Assembly (NCBI GenBank): GCA_016788785.1
Contig: JAEUSM010000012.1
Coordinates: 1-64,000, forward strand
Reading direction: 5' to 3'
DNA length: 64,000 nucleotides
Origin: Candidatus Kapaibacterium sp.
GTDB taxonomy: Bacteria; Bacteroidota; Ignavibacteria; Kapaibacteriales; JAEUSM01
The position numbers and the translations under genes are program-made. Of this stretch, positions 45,090-53,326 are shown piece after piece. Within the stretch, counting starts at the first letter, position 1; the number at the start of each line of letters is the position of its first letter. The notes beneath the pieces are model-generated. The model saw only the letters and a list, made by a program, of their open reading frames with translations. It did not search any database and had not been told where the DNA came from.

Positions 45090-47279
45090 ATGGCAACTGT
45101 CACTGAAAACTTTGATATACAAGGAATGTCATGTTCAGCTTGTGAACATTCTGTACAATCCACACTCCAAAAAGCACCAGGAATTGAAAAAGTAGAAGTT
45201 CACTATTTAGGTGCTGATGCGACAATAACCTACGATCCAACTGTTTTTTCACTTTCAAACGTACAACAACAATTAACCAGCTTAGGGTATGGAATTTCAG
45301 AAAAAAAAGAATTTGACGATTCACCTCTGAAAGAAAATTTTCCAATCAAAAATATCGTTGGCTGTGGGATTTTAGCAGTGCCACTTTTTACAATTGGGAT
45401 GATTTTTCACTCAATGAGTTTAGAAATAGCAGTATTTTCTGGAATTTTGGCATTTCTTATACTTGCCATTTACGGTCGTAATTTGATTGTTTTTGGTATC
45501 AAAAAACTCTTTGCAGGTTCACCAACTATGGATTCATTGGTGGCAGTGGGTGCAGTAGTTGCGTACGCTCAAAGTTGTTATGCTGTTGTTCAATCACTTT
45601 TGCAAGATCATTTTCACCACATTGAAACGTACTTTGAAACTTCGGGGATAATCATTTTTTTTGTCTTAATTGGAAAACATCTCGAAGAACGTGGTAAAAA
45701 AGCTTCTTCAAATGCATTACAATCTTTGTTGTCAACTACAAATGAAACTGTGAATGTTTTGCGAAATGGGAAGAATTTGCAATGTTTACAAAGTGAAATA
45801 GAAGTTGGTGATATAATAGAAATTAAACCAGGTGATAAAATACCTGTCGATGGAATTATCATCAATGGTGAAAGTTATGTAGATGAACAGATATTTACTG
45901 GAGAGACCAAATTCCCGTTAAAAACGCAAGGTTCATTTGTGTTTGCAAGTTCAATGAACCAAAACGGGACATTCACTCTAAAAGCTACCAGAAGAACTAA
46001 AGAAAGTTATGTACAAGCGATAAGAAAATTTGTACAACATTCACTCCACTCAAAGGCCTCCATTGAGACACTCACTGATAAAATTTCTCGCTATTTTGTT
46101 CCAACAATTTTTGTAATGAGCTTTGGAGTGTTTTTGTTTTGGTACTTCAACGGTATATCTACTCAACAATCGATTGAATTTGCAGTGAATGTGTTGGTGA
46201 TTGCATGTCCTTGTGCATTAGGTTTAGCAACTCCAATGGCGGTTATGGCGGGATTCTCATTAGCATCACGAAAAGGTATACTCATTAGAGAAGCATCTGT
46301 TTTTGAGCAATTAGCTTCAATCAGAACCATTGTTTTTGATAAAACTGGAACAATTACTAAAGGTATTTTACAAATTAAGGATAGTTTTTTTGACGAAACA
46401 AACTTCACCAAAGAACAAATTCTTTCCTCTATCGTTGCAATTCAATCCAAATCAGAACATCCAATCGCATCGTCCATTTTGGATGCTTATCAAGAGTATT
46501 CAAATCCTTTATTACAACCAGTAAATTTTGAAGCAATTCGTGGCAAAGGTGTAGTTGCAACAATTGATAATTCTCTTTGGCATATTGGTTCAGTTGCGAT
46601 GATGAAATCTTTTGAAACAATCGTTCCTTTTTCTCAAGAAATTTCATCTTTTTTGACAAAAAATTCATTAAGAACCATTGTTTTAGTGGCTTCAAATGGA
46701 ATTGTTGTTGCTGCTTTTGCACTCGATGATAGCATACGTGAAGGTGCAAAAGAAATCATAACAACCTTACAAGACCAACAAATTGAGCCAATTTTATGTT
46801 CTGGGGATTCAAAAAATGTTGTTGAGTCAATTGCAAATGAAGTTGGTATTATTACTTATTATGGAGAATGTTTGCCGATAGAAAAAGCCCAAATAATAGA
46901 GCAATTGCAAAAGGCATCGACTGTTGCATATATGGGTGATGGAATCAATGACTCAATCGCAACAGCAAAATCAACAGTTTCTATTGCTCCAAAAAACGCT
47001 TCAGAAGCTATCAAAGAACTTTCTTCAGTGATATTGCAAAATGATTCATTGCAATCAGTAATTGAGATATTTTCCATAAGTAAAAAGGTAAGAAGAAAAA
47101 TTATTGGAAACCTTTCTTTTGCATTTGGATTTAATGTACTGTCTATTCCAATTGCAGCTGGAGTTCTCTTTACTCAATATCAAATTTCCCTCAATCCGAT
47201 GATTGCTTCTGTTGCAATGGCAATGAGTTCACTGTTTGTTGTATTGAATACCCTGCTCTTACTTCAAAAGAAAAATTAG
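45090..47279 (+). CDS. copA: Copper-exporting P1B-type ATPase
   Basis: Exports Cu(I) from the cytoplasm. One N-terminal metal-binding domain (HMA) carries GMSCSAC at residues 12-18 (C15, C18). About eight membrane helices include the CPC ion motif in VIACPCALGLATPM. The phosphorylation site DKTGT, the SEHP motif, and the hinge GDGIND complete the ATPase core. TGE is present in FTGETK. At 729 residues the length is typical for a single-HMA CopA. No CueR-type or CopY regulator, copper chaperone or cop box adjoins it. Confidence 0.93.
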   Translation: MATVTENFDIQGMSCSACEHSVQSTLQKAPGIEKVEVHYLGADATITYDPTVFSLSNVQQQLTSLGYGISEKKEFDDSPLKENFPIKNIVGCGILAVPLFTIGMIFHSMSLEIAVFSGILAFLILAIYGRNLIVFGIKKLFAGSPTMDSLVAVGAVVAYAQSCYAVVQSLLQDHFHHIETYFETSGIIIFFVLIGKHLEERGKKASSNALQSLLSTTNETVNVLRNGKNLQCLQSEIEVGDIIEIKPGDKIPVDGIIINGESYVDEQIFTGETKFPLKTQGSFVFASSMNQNGTFTLKATRRTKESYVQAIRKFVQHSLHSKASIETLTDKISRYFVPTIFVMSFGVFLFWYFNGISTQQSIEFAVNVLVIACPCALGLATPMAVMAGFSLASRKGILIREASVFEQLASIRTIVFDKTGTITKGILQIKDSFFDETNFTKEQILSSIVAIQSKSEHPIASSILDAYQEYSNPLLQPVNFEAIRGKGVVATIDNSLWHIGSVAMMKSFETIVPFSQEISSFLTKNSLRTIVLVASNGIVVAAFALDDSIREGAKEIITTLQDQQIEPILCSGDSKNVVESIANEVGIITYYGECLPIEKAQIIEQLQKASTVAYMGDGINDSIATAKSTVSIAPKNASEAIKELSSVILQNDSLQSVIEIFSISKKVRRKIIGNLSFAFGFNVLSIPIAAGVLFTQYQISLNPMIASVAMAMSSLFVVLNTLLLLQKKN

Positions 47280-47354
47280 CAATAAAAACCAAAATTTTTG
47301 GAATGTACAAACGTGATATTGCTATACATTTTTCTAAATTTTTGGAGTTCTCAA

Positions 47355-49304
47355 ATGTCGAACGAACAAACAACACCAATGCCAGTACCTCCAACGTATC
47401 CTGAAAAGAAAAAATCACGTTGGTGGATTCCTGTGCTAATCGTAGGGGTTTTGATTGTCGGCTTTTTTGGTTTTATAGTAGTAGTTATTGTATCTATATC
47501 TAGTTCTGTAGGTTCTTTTACAACGAAAAAAGAAGTGAATGTAAAAGAAAATTCGGTACTCTTTCTACCGCTTTCTGGTACGATTGATGAGTATGCCTCT
47601 GCTTCTGGAAATATATTAGAAAGTATCTCCAATTCTAAAAAAGCAAACTTTTTAGAAACTCTTCAAGCAATCAAACAAGCAAAAAAAGACCCAAGTATCA
47701 AAGGTATGTATTTAAAGCCTGTGGGTGTTGCTTTAGGTGGTGCAAAGCTGATGGAGTTGATGGATGTTATTAAAGATTTTAAATCCTCTGGAAAATTTAT
47801 TTATACCTATATTGATCAAGCTTCCAAAAGTGATTATTTACTTGCATCTTTAGCAGATTCTGTGTTTACAACGGAAGAAGCGATGTTTGACATCACTGAT
47901 TATTCGATAACAGCGATGTTTATGAAAAATCTAACGGAAAAATTAAACGTCGATGTAACGGTTTTTCAATTTGAAGAATACAAAGGCGCTGGAGAATCTT
48001 TTTCAAGAACTGGTTTTAGTCCAGAAACTCGTACTGCGTACTTACCAATTTTGCAACAACGCAAAGATGCATTTATTTCATGGGTTTCTCAAAACAGAAA
48101 TTTATCCAAAGATGCTGTGAATGCAATATTACAAAAAGGTATTTATACTGCTGACAGTATGAAAGCTTTTGGACTTGTTGATGCAATGGCAACAGAATTA
48201 CAAGTGCGTGAAAAAATGCGTATTCGTTCAACAGGTGATACAGCTAAAACAGAAGATAAAAAGAAATCATTACGCTTAGTGAATATTTCTCGCTATGTTG
48301 AAAGTCCAAATTATGCTAAAAATTATGACTCGAAACAAGAAGATGAATCTCAAATTGCCATTATCTTTGGTGTTGGTGGTATTCAAACTGGTAAATCTGA
48401 GTCTAATCCACTTTCTGGTGGTGAGCAAGTAATCTCTTCCGATGAAATGGTCAAAGATATTCGCAAAGCTCGCGAAAACAAAAAAGTGAAAGCAATTATT
48501 TTGCGTGTCGATAGCCCTGGTGGGTCTGTTCTTGCTTCCGATATCATATGGAACGAGATTATGGAAACTCGCAAAGTGAAGCCAGTGTATGCGTCAATGA
48601 GTGATGTTGCTGCATCTGGTGGTTACTACATTTCAATGGCGTGTGATACAATCCTTGCTCATTCTAATACTATCACTGGATCAATCGGTGTCATTGGAAT
48701 TATTCCGAATTTCCATCGTGCAATGAATTCGGTTGGCGTAACTGTTGATACCATTTCTGTTGGAGCAAGCAAATCATTTTTCAATGTGATGATGCCTATG
48801 ACAGAACAAGATAAACAACGTATCACTTCCATCATGCAACCAATCTATACTCGTTTTGTATCGAAAGTTGCTCAAAGTCGTGGCAAAACCTACGAACAAG
48901 CTCGTGAAGTAGCTAAAGGACGTGTTTGGACAGGTGCAGATGCGAAAAACGCTGGTTTAGTAGATGTCAACGGTGGTTTGTTTGACGCAATCGCATTGGC
49001 AAAAAAACGCATTGGTGTTGGTGACGACAAAAAAGTCTCAATTGTTACTTATCCAGAAAAAGAAGATGATATTGAAGTAATTTTGAAAGCATTAGGAATT
49101 AATAAAGATGAAGACTCTGAATCTTCATCTACAAGTAGTTCTATCTTCCAACAAAATACAATGAACGATATGCCATTTGCATTTGCATTGAAATTACTTC
49201 CTGCAGACGTAGCCTCATCAGCAAAACAACTTCTACAAATATTAGGAATCTCATTGAAAGAACCAATCATGGTCGCCTCTCCAATGTTTAATCCATATAT
49301 GTAA
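47355..49304 (+). CDS. sppA: Signal peptide peptidase SppA, 67K type
   Basis: A membrane-bound serine protease that clears signal peptides. An N-terminal transmembrane helix is at about 23-47 (WWIPVLIVGVLIVGFFGFIVVVIVS). Two ClpP-fold halves make the double-domain 67K form. The Ser/Lys dyad is K210 in EYKGAGES and S421 in SDVAASGGYY. The start is the ATG at 47355, preceded by GGAG 7 bases away, a rare good Shine-Dalgarno here; an earlier TTG at 47298 is rejected. The 649-residue length fits the long E. coli form. A strong terminator follows. Confidence 0.92.
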   Translation: MSNEQTTPMPVPPTYPEKKKSRWWIPVLIVGVLIVGFFGFIVVVIVSISSSVGSFTTKKEVNVKENSVLFLPLSGTIDEYASASGNILESISNSKKANFLETLQAIKQAKKDPSIKGMYLKPVGVALGGAKLMELMDVIKDFKSSGKFIYTYIDQASKSDYLLASLADSVFTTEEAMFDITDYSITAMFMKNLTEKLNVDVTVFQFEEYKGAGESFSRTGFSPETRTAYLPILQQRKDAFISWVSQNRNLSKDAVNAILQKGIYTADSMKAFGLVDAMATELQVREKMRIRSTGDTAKTEDKKKSLRLVNISRYVESPNYAKNYDSKQEDESQIAIIFGVGGIQTGKSESNPLSGGEQVISSDEMVKDIRKARENKKVKAIILRVDSPGGSVLASDIIWNEIMETRKVKPVYASMSDVAASGGYYISMACDTILAHSNTITGSIGVIGIIPNFHRAMNSVGVTVDTISVGASKSFFNVMMPMTEQDKQRITSIMQPIYTRFVSKVAQSRGKTYEQAREVAKGRVWTGADAKNAGLVDVNGGLFDAIALAKKRIGVGDDKKVSIVTYPEKEDDIEVILKALGINKDEDSESSSTSSSIFQQNTMNDMPFAFALKLLPADVASSAKQLLQILGISLKEPIMVASPMFNPYM

Positions 49305-49326
49305 TAATTCAAATCAAATAACAAAA

Positions 49327-49353
49327 AAAGCCCACATTCGTGGGCTTTTTTTT
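49327..49353 (+). terminator. Terminator after sppA
   Basis: AAAGCCCAC (49327-49335) pairs with GTGGGCTTT (49340-49348) around ATTC, followed by T. Confidence 0.9.
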
Positions 49354-49377
49354 GTTTAGCAGAATATAGTCGCAGTC

Positions 49378-49404
49378 GTAGAGACGCCCTATATGGGCGT
49401 CTCA
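49378..49404. repeat. GTAGAGACGC-type palindromic repeat
   Basis: A perfect hairpin: GAGACGCCC (49381-49389) with GGGCGTCTC (49395-49403). It matches the element at 4500-4528 closely, including the TATAT loop. Confidence 0.8.
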
Positions 49405-49416
49405 AACGTGTATCAA

Positions 49417-49458
49417 ACCCCTCAGTCCTACGGACAGCTCCCCTTAAAGGGGAGCAAT
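49417..49458 (+). repeat. Copy of the 42-base repeat module of the window's left end
   Basis: Matches bases 1-42 and 111-152 over the whole 42-base module, including both small hairpins. It stands alone here, without the adjoining second module. Confidence 0.85.
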
Positions 49459-49481
49459 GATAATCTATTTGTTTGTTTTTT

Positions 49482-49509
49482 GTAGAGACGCAAGATTTTG
49501 CGTCTCTAC
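49482..49509. repeat. GTAGAGACGC-type palindromic repeat, perfect form
   Basis: GTAGAGACGCAA (49482-49493) pairs perfectly with TTGCGTCTCTAC (49498-49509) around GATT. There is no T run on either side that would make it a clean terminator for the leftward sugE, so it is listed as a repeat. Confidence 0.85.
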
Positions 49510-49523
49510 GATTCGAAAATTAT

Positions 49524-49844
49524 TTACTTCGCAGATACGAATTTCAAACCGATGATGGAGGCTATGAGGGTGAAAAGGAAAAATATTCGCCAAAAGTTGT
49601 GGGGTTCTTTGAAGAAGAAAATGCCGATGAGAACAGTTCCAACTGCTCCTATCCCCGTCCATACTGCATACGCTGTTCCCATTGGGATAGTTTGTGTTGC
49701 CATATTAAGCAAGTAAAAACTCGTGAACGATGTTATTACAAAACCTACAGTCCATCGCCAATCGGTGAAATTGTTGGAAAGTTGTAAGCACGTTGTAAAG
49801 CCTATTTCGAAGGCTCCTGCGGCGAATAATATCATCCAGTCCAT
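49524..49844 (-). CDS. sugE: SugE/Gdx-like SMR-family efflux protein
   Basis: A 106-residue four-helix small multidrug-resistance protein. The essential proton/substrate glutamate is E13 (AFEIGFT). The SugE-type segment GTAYAVWTGIGAVGTVLIGIFFFKEP distinguishes it from EmrE-like members. SugE/Gdx proteins export guanidinium or quaternary ammonium compounds. No guanidine riboswitch could be recognised upstream; the 71 bases before the start contain only the terminator of the preceding dehydrogenase gene. Its 3' flank contains repeats. Confidence 0.9.
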   Translation of the reverse strand: MDWMILFAAGAFEIGFTTCLQLSNNFTDWRWTVGFVITSFTSFYLLNMATQTIPMGTAYAVWTGIGAVGTVLIGIFFFKEPHNFWRIFFLFTLIASIIGLKFVSAK

Positions 49845-49854
49845 AGTGTTTGGT

Positions 49855-49890
49855 ATAAAGAAAACCCCAAAGTGTATACTTTAGGGTTTT
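49855..49890 (-). terminator. Terminator after the 3-hydroxyacyl-CoA dehydrogenase gene
   Basis: AAAACCCCAAAGT (49861-49873) pairs with ACTTTAGGGTTTT (49878-49890), with one G-U in the minus-strand RNA. TTTTCTTT follows on the minus strand. Confidence 0.75.
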
Positions 49891-49915
49891 ATGAAGAAAA
49901 AAAGTGTTGTATGTC

Positions 49916-50764
49916 TTAGTATGTAAAGAAACCTTTGCCTGATTTGCGACCCATATATCCAGCTGCAACCATTTTACGAAGTAATGGACATGGACGGTAT
50001 TTTGAATCGCTGTAACCATTGTGCAATACTTCCATAATTGCCAAGCAAACATCCAATCCGATGAAGTCTGCTAAGGTTAATGGTCCCATTGGATGTGCCA
50101 TTCCGAGTTTCATTACGGTATCGATGTCTTCAGCTGACGCAACGCCTTCCATTAAACAATAGATTGCTTCGTTGATCATTGGCATCAACACACGATTGGA
50201 GATAAACCCAGGGTAATCTTGTACAGAAACTGGTACTTTTTCAATTGCTAACGAAAGTGAATGAATCACATCATGCGTTTCGTTACTGGTAGCAATTCCA
50301 CGAATCAATTCTACCAATTTCATCACTGGTACCGGATTGAAAAAGTGCATTCCTATAAATTTGTCTGCTCTTTTGGTAACAGCTGCCAAATCAGTAATTG
50401 AAATAGACGATGTATTTGTTGCGAAAATAGTTGTGTCAGGGCAAATAGCATCAAGTTGAGTGAAAATTTTCTTTTTCACATTAATGTCCTCACTTGCTGC
50501 CTCGATAATCAAATTTGCTTTTGGAGCAACAGAAGCGAGATCAGTGGAAAGAGAAATATTTGCCAATGTAGCACTCATTTGATCTTCAGTCAACGTACCT
50601 TTTTTCACTTGACGAGAAAGATTATTCGTGATATTAGTTAGCCCCTTATCCAACGAACTTTGAGCAATATCAACGATAGTTACTTTGTAACCATATTGAG
50701 CAAAAACATGGGAAATTCCATTCCCCATAGTTCCTGCTCCAATAACAACGATAGATTGAATCAT
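49916..50764 (-). CDS. 3-hydroxybutyryl-CoA / 3-hydroxyacyl-CoA dehydrogenase
   Basis: Oxidises 3-hydroxyacyl-CoA with NAD(P)+ in beta-oxidation-type or butyrate pathways. The N-terminal dinucleotide motif IVVIGAGTMGNGISHVFAQYG is at 4-24. The catalytic region FIGMHFFNPVPVMKLVELI contains the catalytic histidine, and the C-terminal domain has the GFISNRVLMPMINEA and MAHPMGPLTLADFIGLD motifs. The 282-residue single-function form matches Hbd/PaaH. Substrate range (butyryl versus phenylacetate-derived) is undetermined; a paaN-like gene lies 6.5 kb away but is not in the same operon. Confidence 0.92.
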   Translation of the reverse strand: MIQSIVVIGAGTMGNGISHVFAQYGYKVTIVDIAQSSLDKGLTNITNNLSRQVKKGTLTEDQMSATLANISLSTDLASVAPKANLIIEAASEDINVKKKIFTQLDAICPDTTIFATNTSSISITDLAAVTKRADKFIGMHFFNPVPVMKLVELIRGIATSNETHDVIHSLSLAIEKVPVSVQDYPGFISNRVLMPMINEAIYCLMEGVASAEDIDTVMKLGMAHPMGPLTLADFIGLDVCLAIMEVLHNGYSDSKYRPCPLLRKMVAAGYMGRKSGKGFFTY

Positions 50765-50785
50765 ATTTATCCTAAAAATTATATG

Positions 50786-51439
50786 TTATGCTTTTTTTGT
50801 AGCAAACTTGTGTTTGAGAAACTCAATAATTCCTGGCAAAATCGAAAGAAAGATAATACCAAAAATAACTAAGGTGAAGTTCTTTTTTACAATTGGTACA
50901 TTTCCAAATAGAAAACCTAAAATTGTAAATGAGGCTATCCACAAAACTCCACCAATAACATTGTATGAAAAGAACTTTTTGTAAGTCATCGAACCTACAC
51001 CAGCAACAAAAGGCACAAACGTACGTACAAAAGGTGCGAATCTGGCAATAATGACAGCCTTTCCACCATGTTTTTCATAAAATGCGTGAGTGGCATCTAA
51101 GTTCTTTTGATTTAAAAATCTAGCTTTAGGGTTTCGAAACAACCGAAGTCCAATTTTTTGTCCAATGGTATAATTGACAGCATCACCAACAACGGCTGCT
51201 ACAATGAGAAGTGGAATCATTATCCAAACATTCAATGCACTATCTTGTAAAGCACAAACTGCTCCTGTAGCAAATAGTAACGAATCTCCTGGTAAAAAAG
51301 GAGCTACTACTAAACCTGTTTCGGCAAAAATAATAAGGAAAAGAAGTGCATAAAGCCAAATTCCGTATTCTAATGTCCATTGAACTAAGTATCTATCTAA
51401 GTGGAGAAAGATGTCGATAAATGATTGTAATAATTCCAT
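50786..51439 (-). CDS. DedA (SNARE-associated/VTT) family membrane protein
   Basis: A 217-residue polytopic protein of the DedA family, implicated in lipid scrambling/undecaprenyl phosphate recycling and membrane homeostasis. The signatures are FAETGLVVAPFLPGDSLLFATGA near residue 45, GDAVNYTIGQKIG and the IARFAPFVRTFVPFVAGVGSM motif with conserved arginines. The start is the ATG at 51439. A longer frame to 51580 would overlap the divergent FNR gene and adds no family sequence. A -7-like TACCTTTG lies on the minus strand at 51504-51497. Confidence 0.9.
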   Translation of the reverse strand: MELLQSFIDIFLHLDRYLVQWTLEYGIWLYALLFLIIFAETGLVVAPFLPGDSLLFATGAVCALQDSALNVWIMIPLLIVAAVVGDAVNYTIGQKIGLRLFRNPKARFLNQKNLDATHAFYEKHGGKAVIIARFAPFVRTFVPFVAGVGSMTYKKFFSYNVIGGVLWIASFTILGFLFGNVPIVKKNFTLVIFGIIFLSILPGIIEFLKHKFATKKA

Positions 51440-51571
51440 ACACCCTATGAAGTAAAATTTGTACTCTTTTACGTTAGGGATGTAAAAAAATTGTTTCAAA
51501 GGTAAATTGCAAAGAAATACACAGACCTGTAAAACGTCAACGGTGTTGTTTTGTAAATAACTCCGTGAAAT

Positions 51572-52573
51572 ATGATTCATACCGATATACTTATTGTTGG
51601 AGCAGGTCCAGTTGGACTATTTGCCGTTTTTGAAGCAGGATTATTAAAGCTACGATGCCATTTGGTTGATGCACTTCCAATACCGGGAGGTCAATGTGCT
51701 GAACTTTATCCCAAAAAACCTATTTATGATATACCTGCATTTCCATCGGTTTTAGCAGGTGATTTGATTGATAATTTGATGAAACAAATCGAGCCTTTCA
51801 AACCTGGTTTCACACTTGGCGAACGAGCTGACTCGATTGAAAAAACTGAAAATGGATTTATTCTGACTACCAATAAAGGCACGAAAATATCCGCACCAGT
51901 GATTTGTATTGCTGGTGGACTTGGCTCTTTCGAACCGCGTAAACCACAATTAGAACGACTGATAGAATTTGAAGATAAAGGTGTTAATTATTTTGTAAAA
52001 GACCCAGAAGTTTTTCGAGATAAGAATATTGTGATTGCTGGTGGAGGAGATTCTGCTTTAGATTGGACAATAAACTTACAGCCCCTTGCAAAATCTGTTG
52101 CATTAGTACATAGAAGTAAATTGTTCCGTGGAGCACCTGATTCAGTGGATAAGGTAACAGCACTTGCTGCAGAAGGAAAAATTTCGTTGTATTTGGATTC
52201 TGAAGTTACAAAACTTAACGGTGGGAATACTTTAGAATCTGTAGAAATTACCATCAAAGACCAACCAACAGTAACGCTGCCAACAGACAATTTTATACCA
52301 CTTTTTGGTTTGTCACCTAAATTAGGACCAATCGCAGAATGGGATTTGTCATTAGAAAAGAATTTTATCAAAGTAGACCCAATCACATTTGAAACGTCCA
52401 CCAAAGGAATTTACGCAATAGGCGATATTTGCGATTACGAAGGGAAATTGAAGTTAATTCTTTGTGGTTTCCACGAAGGAGCAATGATGGCACATGCCGC
52501 TTACCACCAAATGTTCCCAGAAAAGAAGTTAGTTATGAAATACACCACTGTCGCAGGTGTTACCGGATTCTAA
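51572..52573 (+). CDS. Ferredoxin-NADP+ reductase, thioredoxin-reductase-like type
   Basis: A 333-residue flavoprotein with two dinucleotide domains. The FAD site is ILIVGAGPVGLFAVFEAG (6-23), followed by PIPGGQCAELYPKKPIYDIPAFP, diagnostic of the bacterial FNR (YumC/ChlorobiFNR) type. The NADP site is IVIAGGGDSALDW near 154. The CxxC redox pair of true thioredoxin reductases is absent, consistent with FNR. The C-terminal GFHEGAMMAHAAY segment matches. Reduces NADP+ from ferredoxin or the reverse. It is transcribed away from dedA and ends at a strong terminator. Confidence 0.92.
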   Translation: MIHTDILIVGAGPVGLFAVFEAGLLKLRCHLVDALPIPGGQCAELYPKKPIYDIPAFPSVLAGDLIDNLMKQIEPFKPGFTLGERADSIEKTENGFILTTNKGTKISAPVICIAGGLGSFEPRKPQLERLIEFEDKGVNYFVKDPEVFRDKNIVIAGGGDSALDWTINLQPLAKSVALVHRSKLFRGAPDSVDKVTALAAEGKISLYLDSEVTKLNGGNTLESVEITIKDQPTVTLPTDNFIPLFGLSPKLGPIAEWDLSLEKNFIKVDPITFETSTKGIYAIGDICDYEGKLKLILCGFHEGAMMAHAAYHQMFPEKKLVMKYTTVAGVTGF

Positions 52574-52574
52574 T

Positions 52575-52603
52575 AAAAAAGCCCATCAATGATGGGCTTT
52601 TTT
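52575..52603 (+). terminator. Terminator after the FNR gene
   Basis: AAAAAAGCCCATC (52575-52587) pairs with GATGGGCTTTTTT (52591-52603) around AAT. Confidence 0.9.
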
Positions 52604-52620
52604 ATTAATGGTTTTCTGAA

Positions 52621-52848
52621 TTCCCCTCCAAAGGGGGTGCCACTAAGTGGCGGAGTGGAATTTTTACATTGGTAGGGGTAAACTTCTGTGTTTGCCAATG
52701 AATACAGAATTACCCCTCACCCCGACCCTCTCCCTCAAGGGGAGAGGGAGTTATCGAGTATTTGTATGGACAGGTCGAGACCTGTCCTTTCGCAAGAATA
52801 TGAGCCACCCGCCGATAACGACACCCCTCCAAATGAGGGGAATTGGAT
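52621..52848. repeat. Cluster of four dispersed palindromic elements
   Basis: This fills the 315-base gap 52574-52888. The first element (52621-52666) matches module two at 1-220, including the GTGCCACTAAGTGGC hairpin. The second (52711-52750) is the CCCTCTCCCTC / GGGGAGAGGGAG hairpin whose inverted relative is at 4549-4592. The third is a perfect palindrome GGACAGGTC-GA-GACCTGTCC (52768-52787). The fourth (52821-52841) is a CCCCTCCAAATGAGGGG hairpin. Short open frames cross here on the plus strand but have no support. The order suggests repeated insertion into one intergenic site. Confidence 0.75.
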
Positions 52849-52858
52849 GTATTCTACC

Positions 52859-52885
52859 CAAAAAAAAAGCCCCAATTTGGGGCTT
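52859..52885 (-). terminator. Terminator after the tandem small secreted genes
   Basis: AAGCCCC (52867-52873) pairs with GGGGCTT (52879-52885); the A run at 52860-52868 reads as T on the minus strand. Confidence 0.85.
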
Positions 52886-52888
52886 ATG

Positions 52889-53302
52889 TTATTGTTTGTC
52901 GATGTTGATGGTGAGAGAGAAATTGAATTCGTCTTGTCCTTCCCATTTTACTGTTCGTTGGTACCGTTCATTGTTATGTTCGAAATAATCTACTGCTGTT
53001 CCTTTAATGATGTTTTTTTTCAATGCATCTTGAGAAAGATTATATAAATCTCTCCATTCACCGATTTCTTTAACCTTACCCAAAGCTTCTGAAGCAAGTT
53101 CAGGTTGCACAATTGTTTGAGGTTTTGTAACATCAACAATACTAATTTCTTGAATTCTTGTGTACCGTACTTTCCCGTCACTAATTTCATCGGTTCGAGT
53201 TGTATGAGATTTTCCTTCAATAGAATGTGTAATCTTGATTTCTCTGGCATTTGCTACTGAAGTAACAAGTAGCAAGGTTAGAAATATTCTGAGTATTTGC
53301 AT
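52889..53302 (-). CDS. Small secreted protein, downstream paralogue of a tandem pair
   Basis: A 137-residue exported protein from the ATG at 53302 (GGA precedes it). The signal peptide is about residues 1-18 (QILRIFLTLLLVTSVANA-R). The mature N-terminus varies relative to its neighbour, but the last ~65 residues are conserved: EWRDLYNLSQDALKKNII, GTAVDYFEHNNER, QRTVKWEG and a closing INIDKQ. I do not recognise the family. It follows the paralogue at 53327-53737 in the same direction with a 24-base gap, and they probably arose by duplication. Cell-envelope or periplasmic role is likely from the signal peptide only. Confidence 0.78.
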   Translation of the reverse strand: MQILRIFLTLLLVTSVANAREIKITHSIEGKSHTTRTDEISDGKVRYTRIQEISIVDVTKPQTIVQPELASEALGKVKEIGEWRDLYNLSQDALKKNIIKGTAVDYFEHNNERYQRTVKWEGQDEFNFSLTINIDKQ

Positions 53303-53326
53303 AAAATTCCAATCCAAAAAAATTGA

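Noticed and set aside
49482-49509. Intrinsic terminator for sugE
   Set aside because: The stem is perfect, but on the minus strand it is followed by ACAAAAAACAAAC rather than a T run, and its sequence matches the dispersed repeat family.
49473-49787. Plus-strand open frame overlapping sugE
   Set aside because: It starts inside a palindromic repeat and runs antisense to a well-supported SMR gene.
49845-49915. Guanidine riboswitch before sugE
   Set aside because: The short leader is fully accounted for by the preceding gene's terminator; there is no room or pattern for a guanidine aptamer.
51440-51580. Extended start for DedA
   Set aside because: It would overlap the start of the divergent FNR gene and adds sequence outside the DedA family.
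52647-53047. Two plus-strand open frames in the repeat cluster
   Set aside because: They read through hairpin repeats and then antisense into the secreted paralogue; no homology and no start signal.
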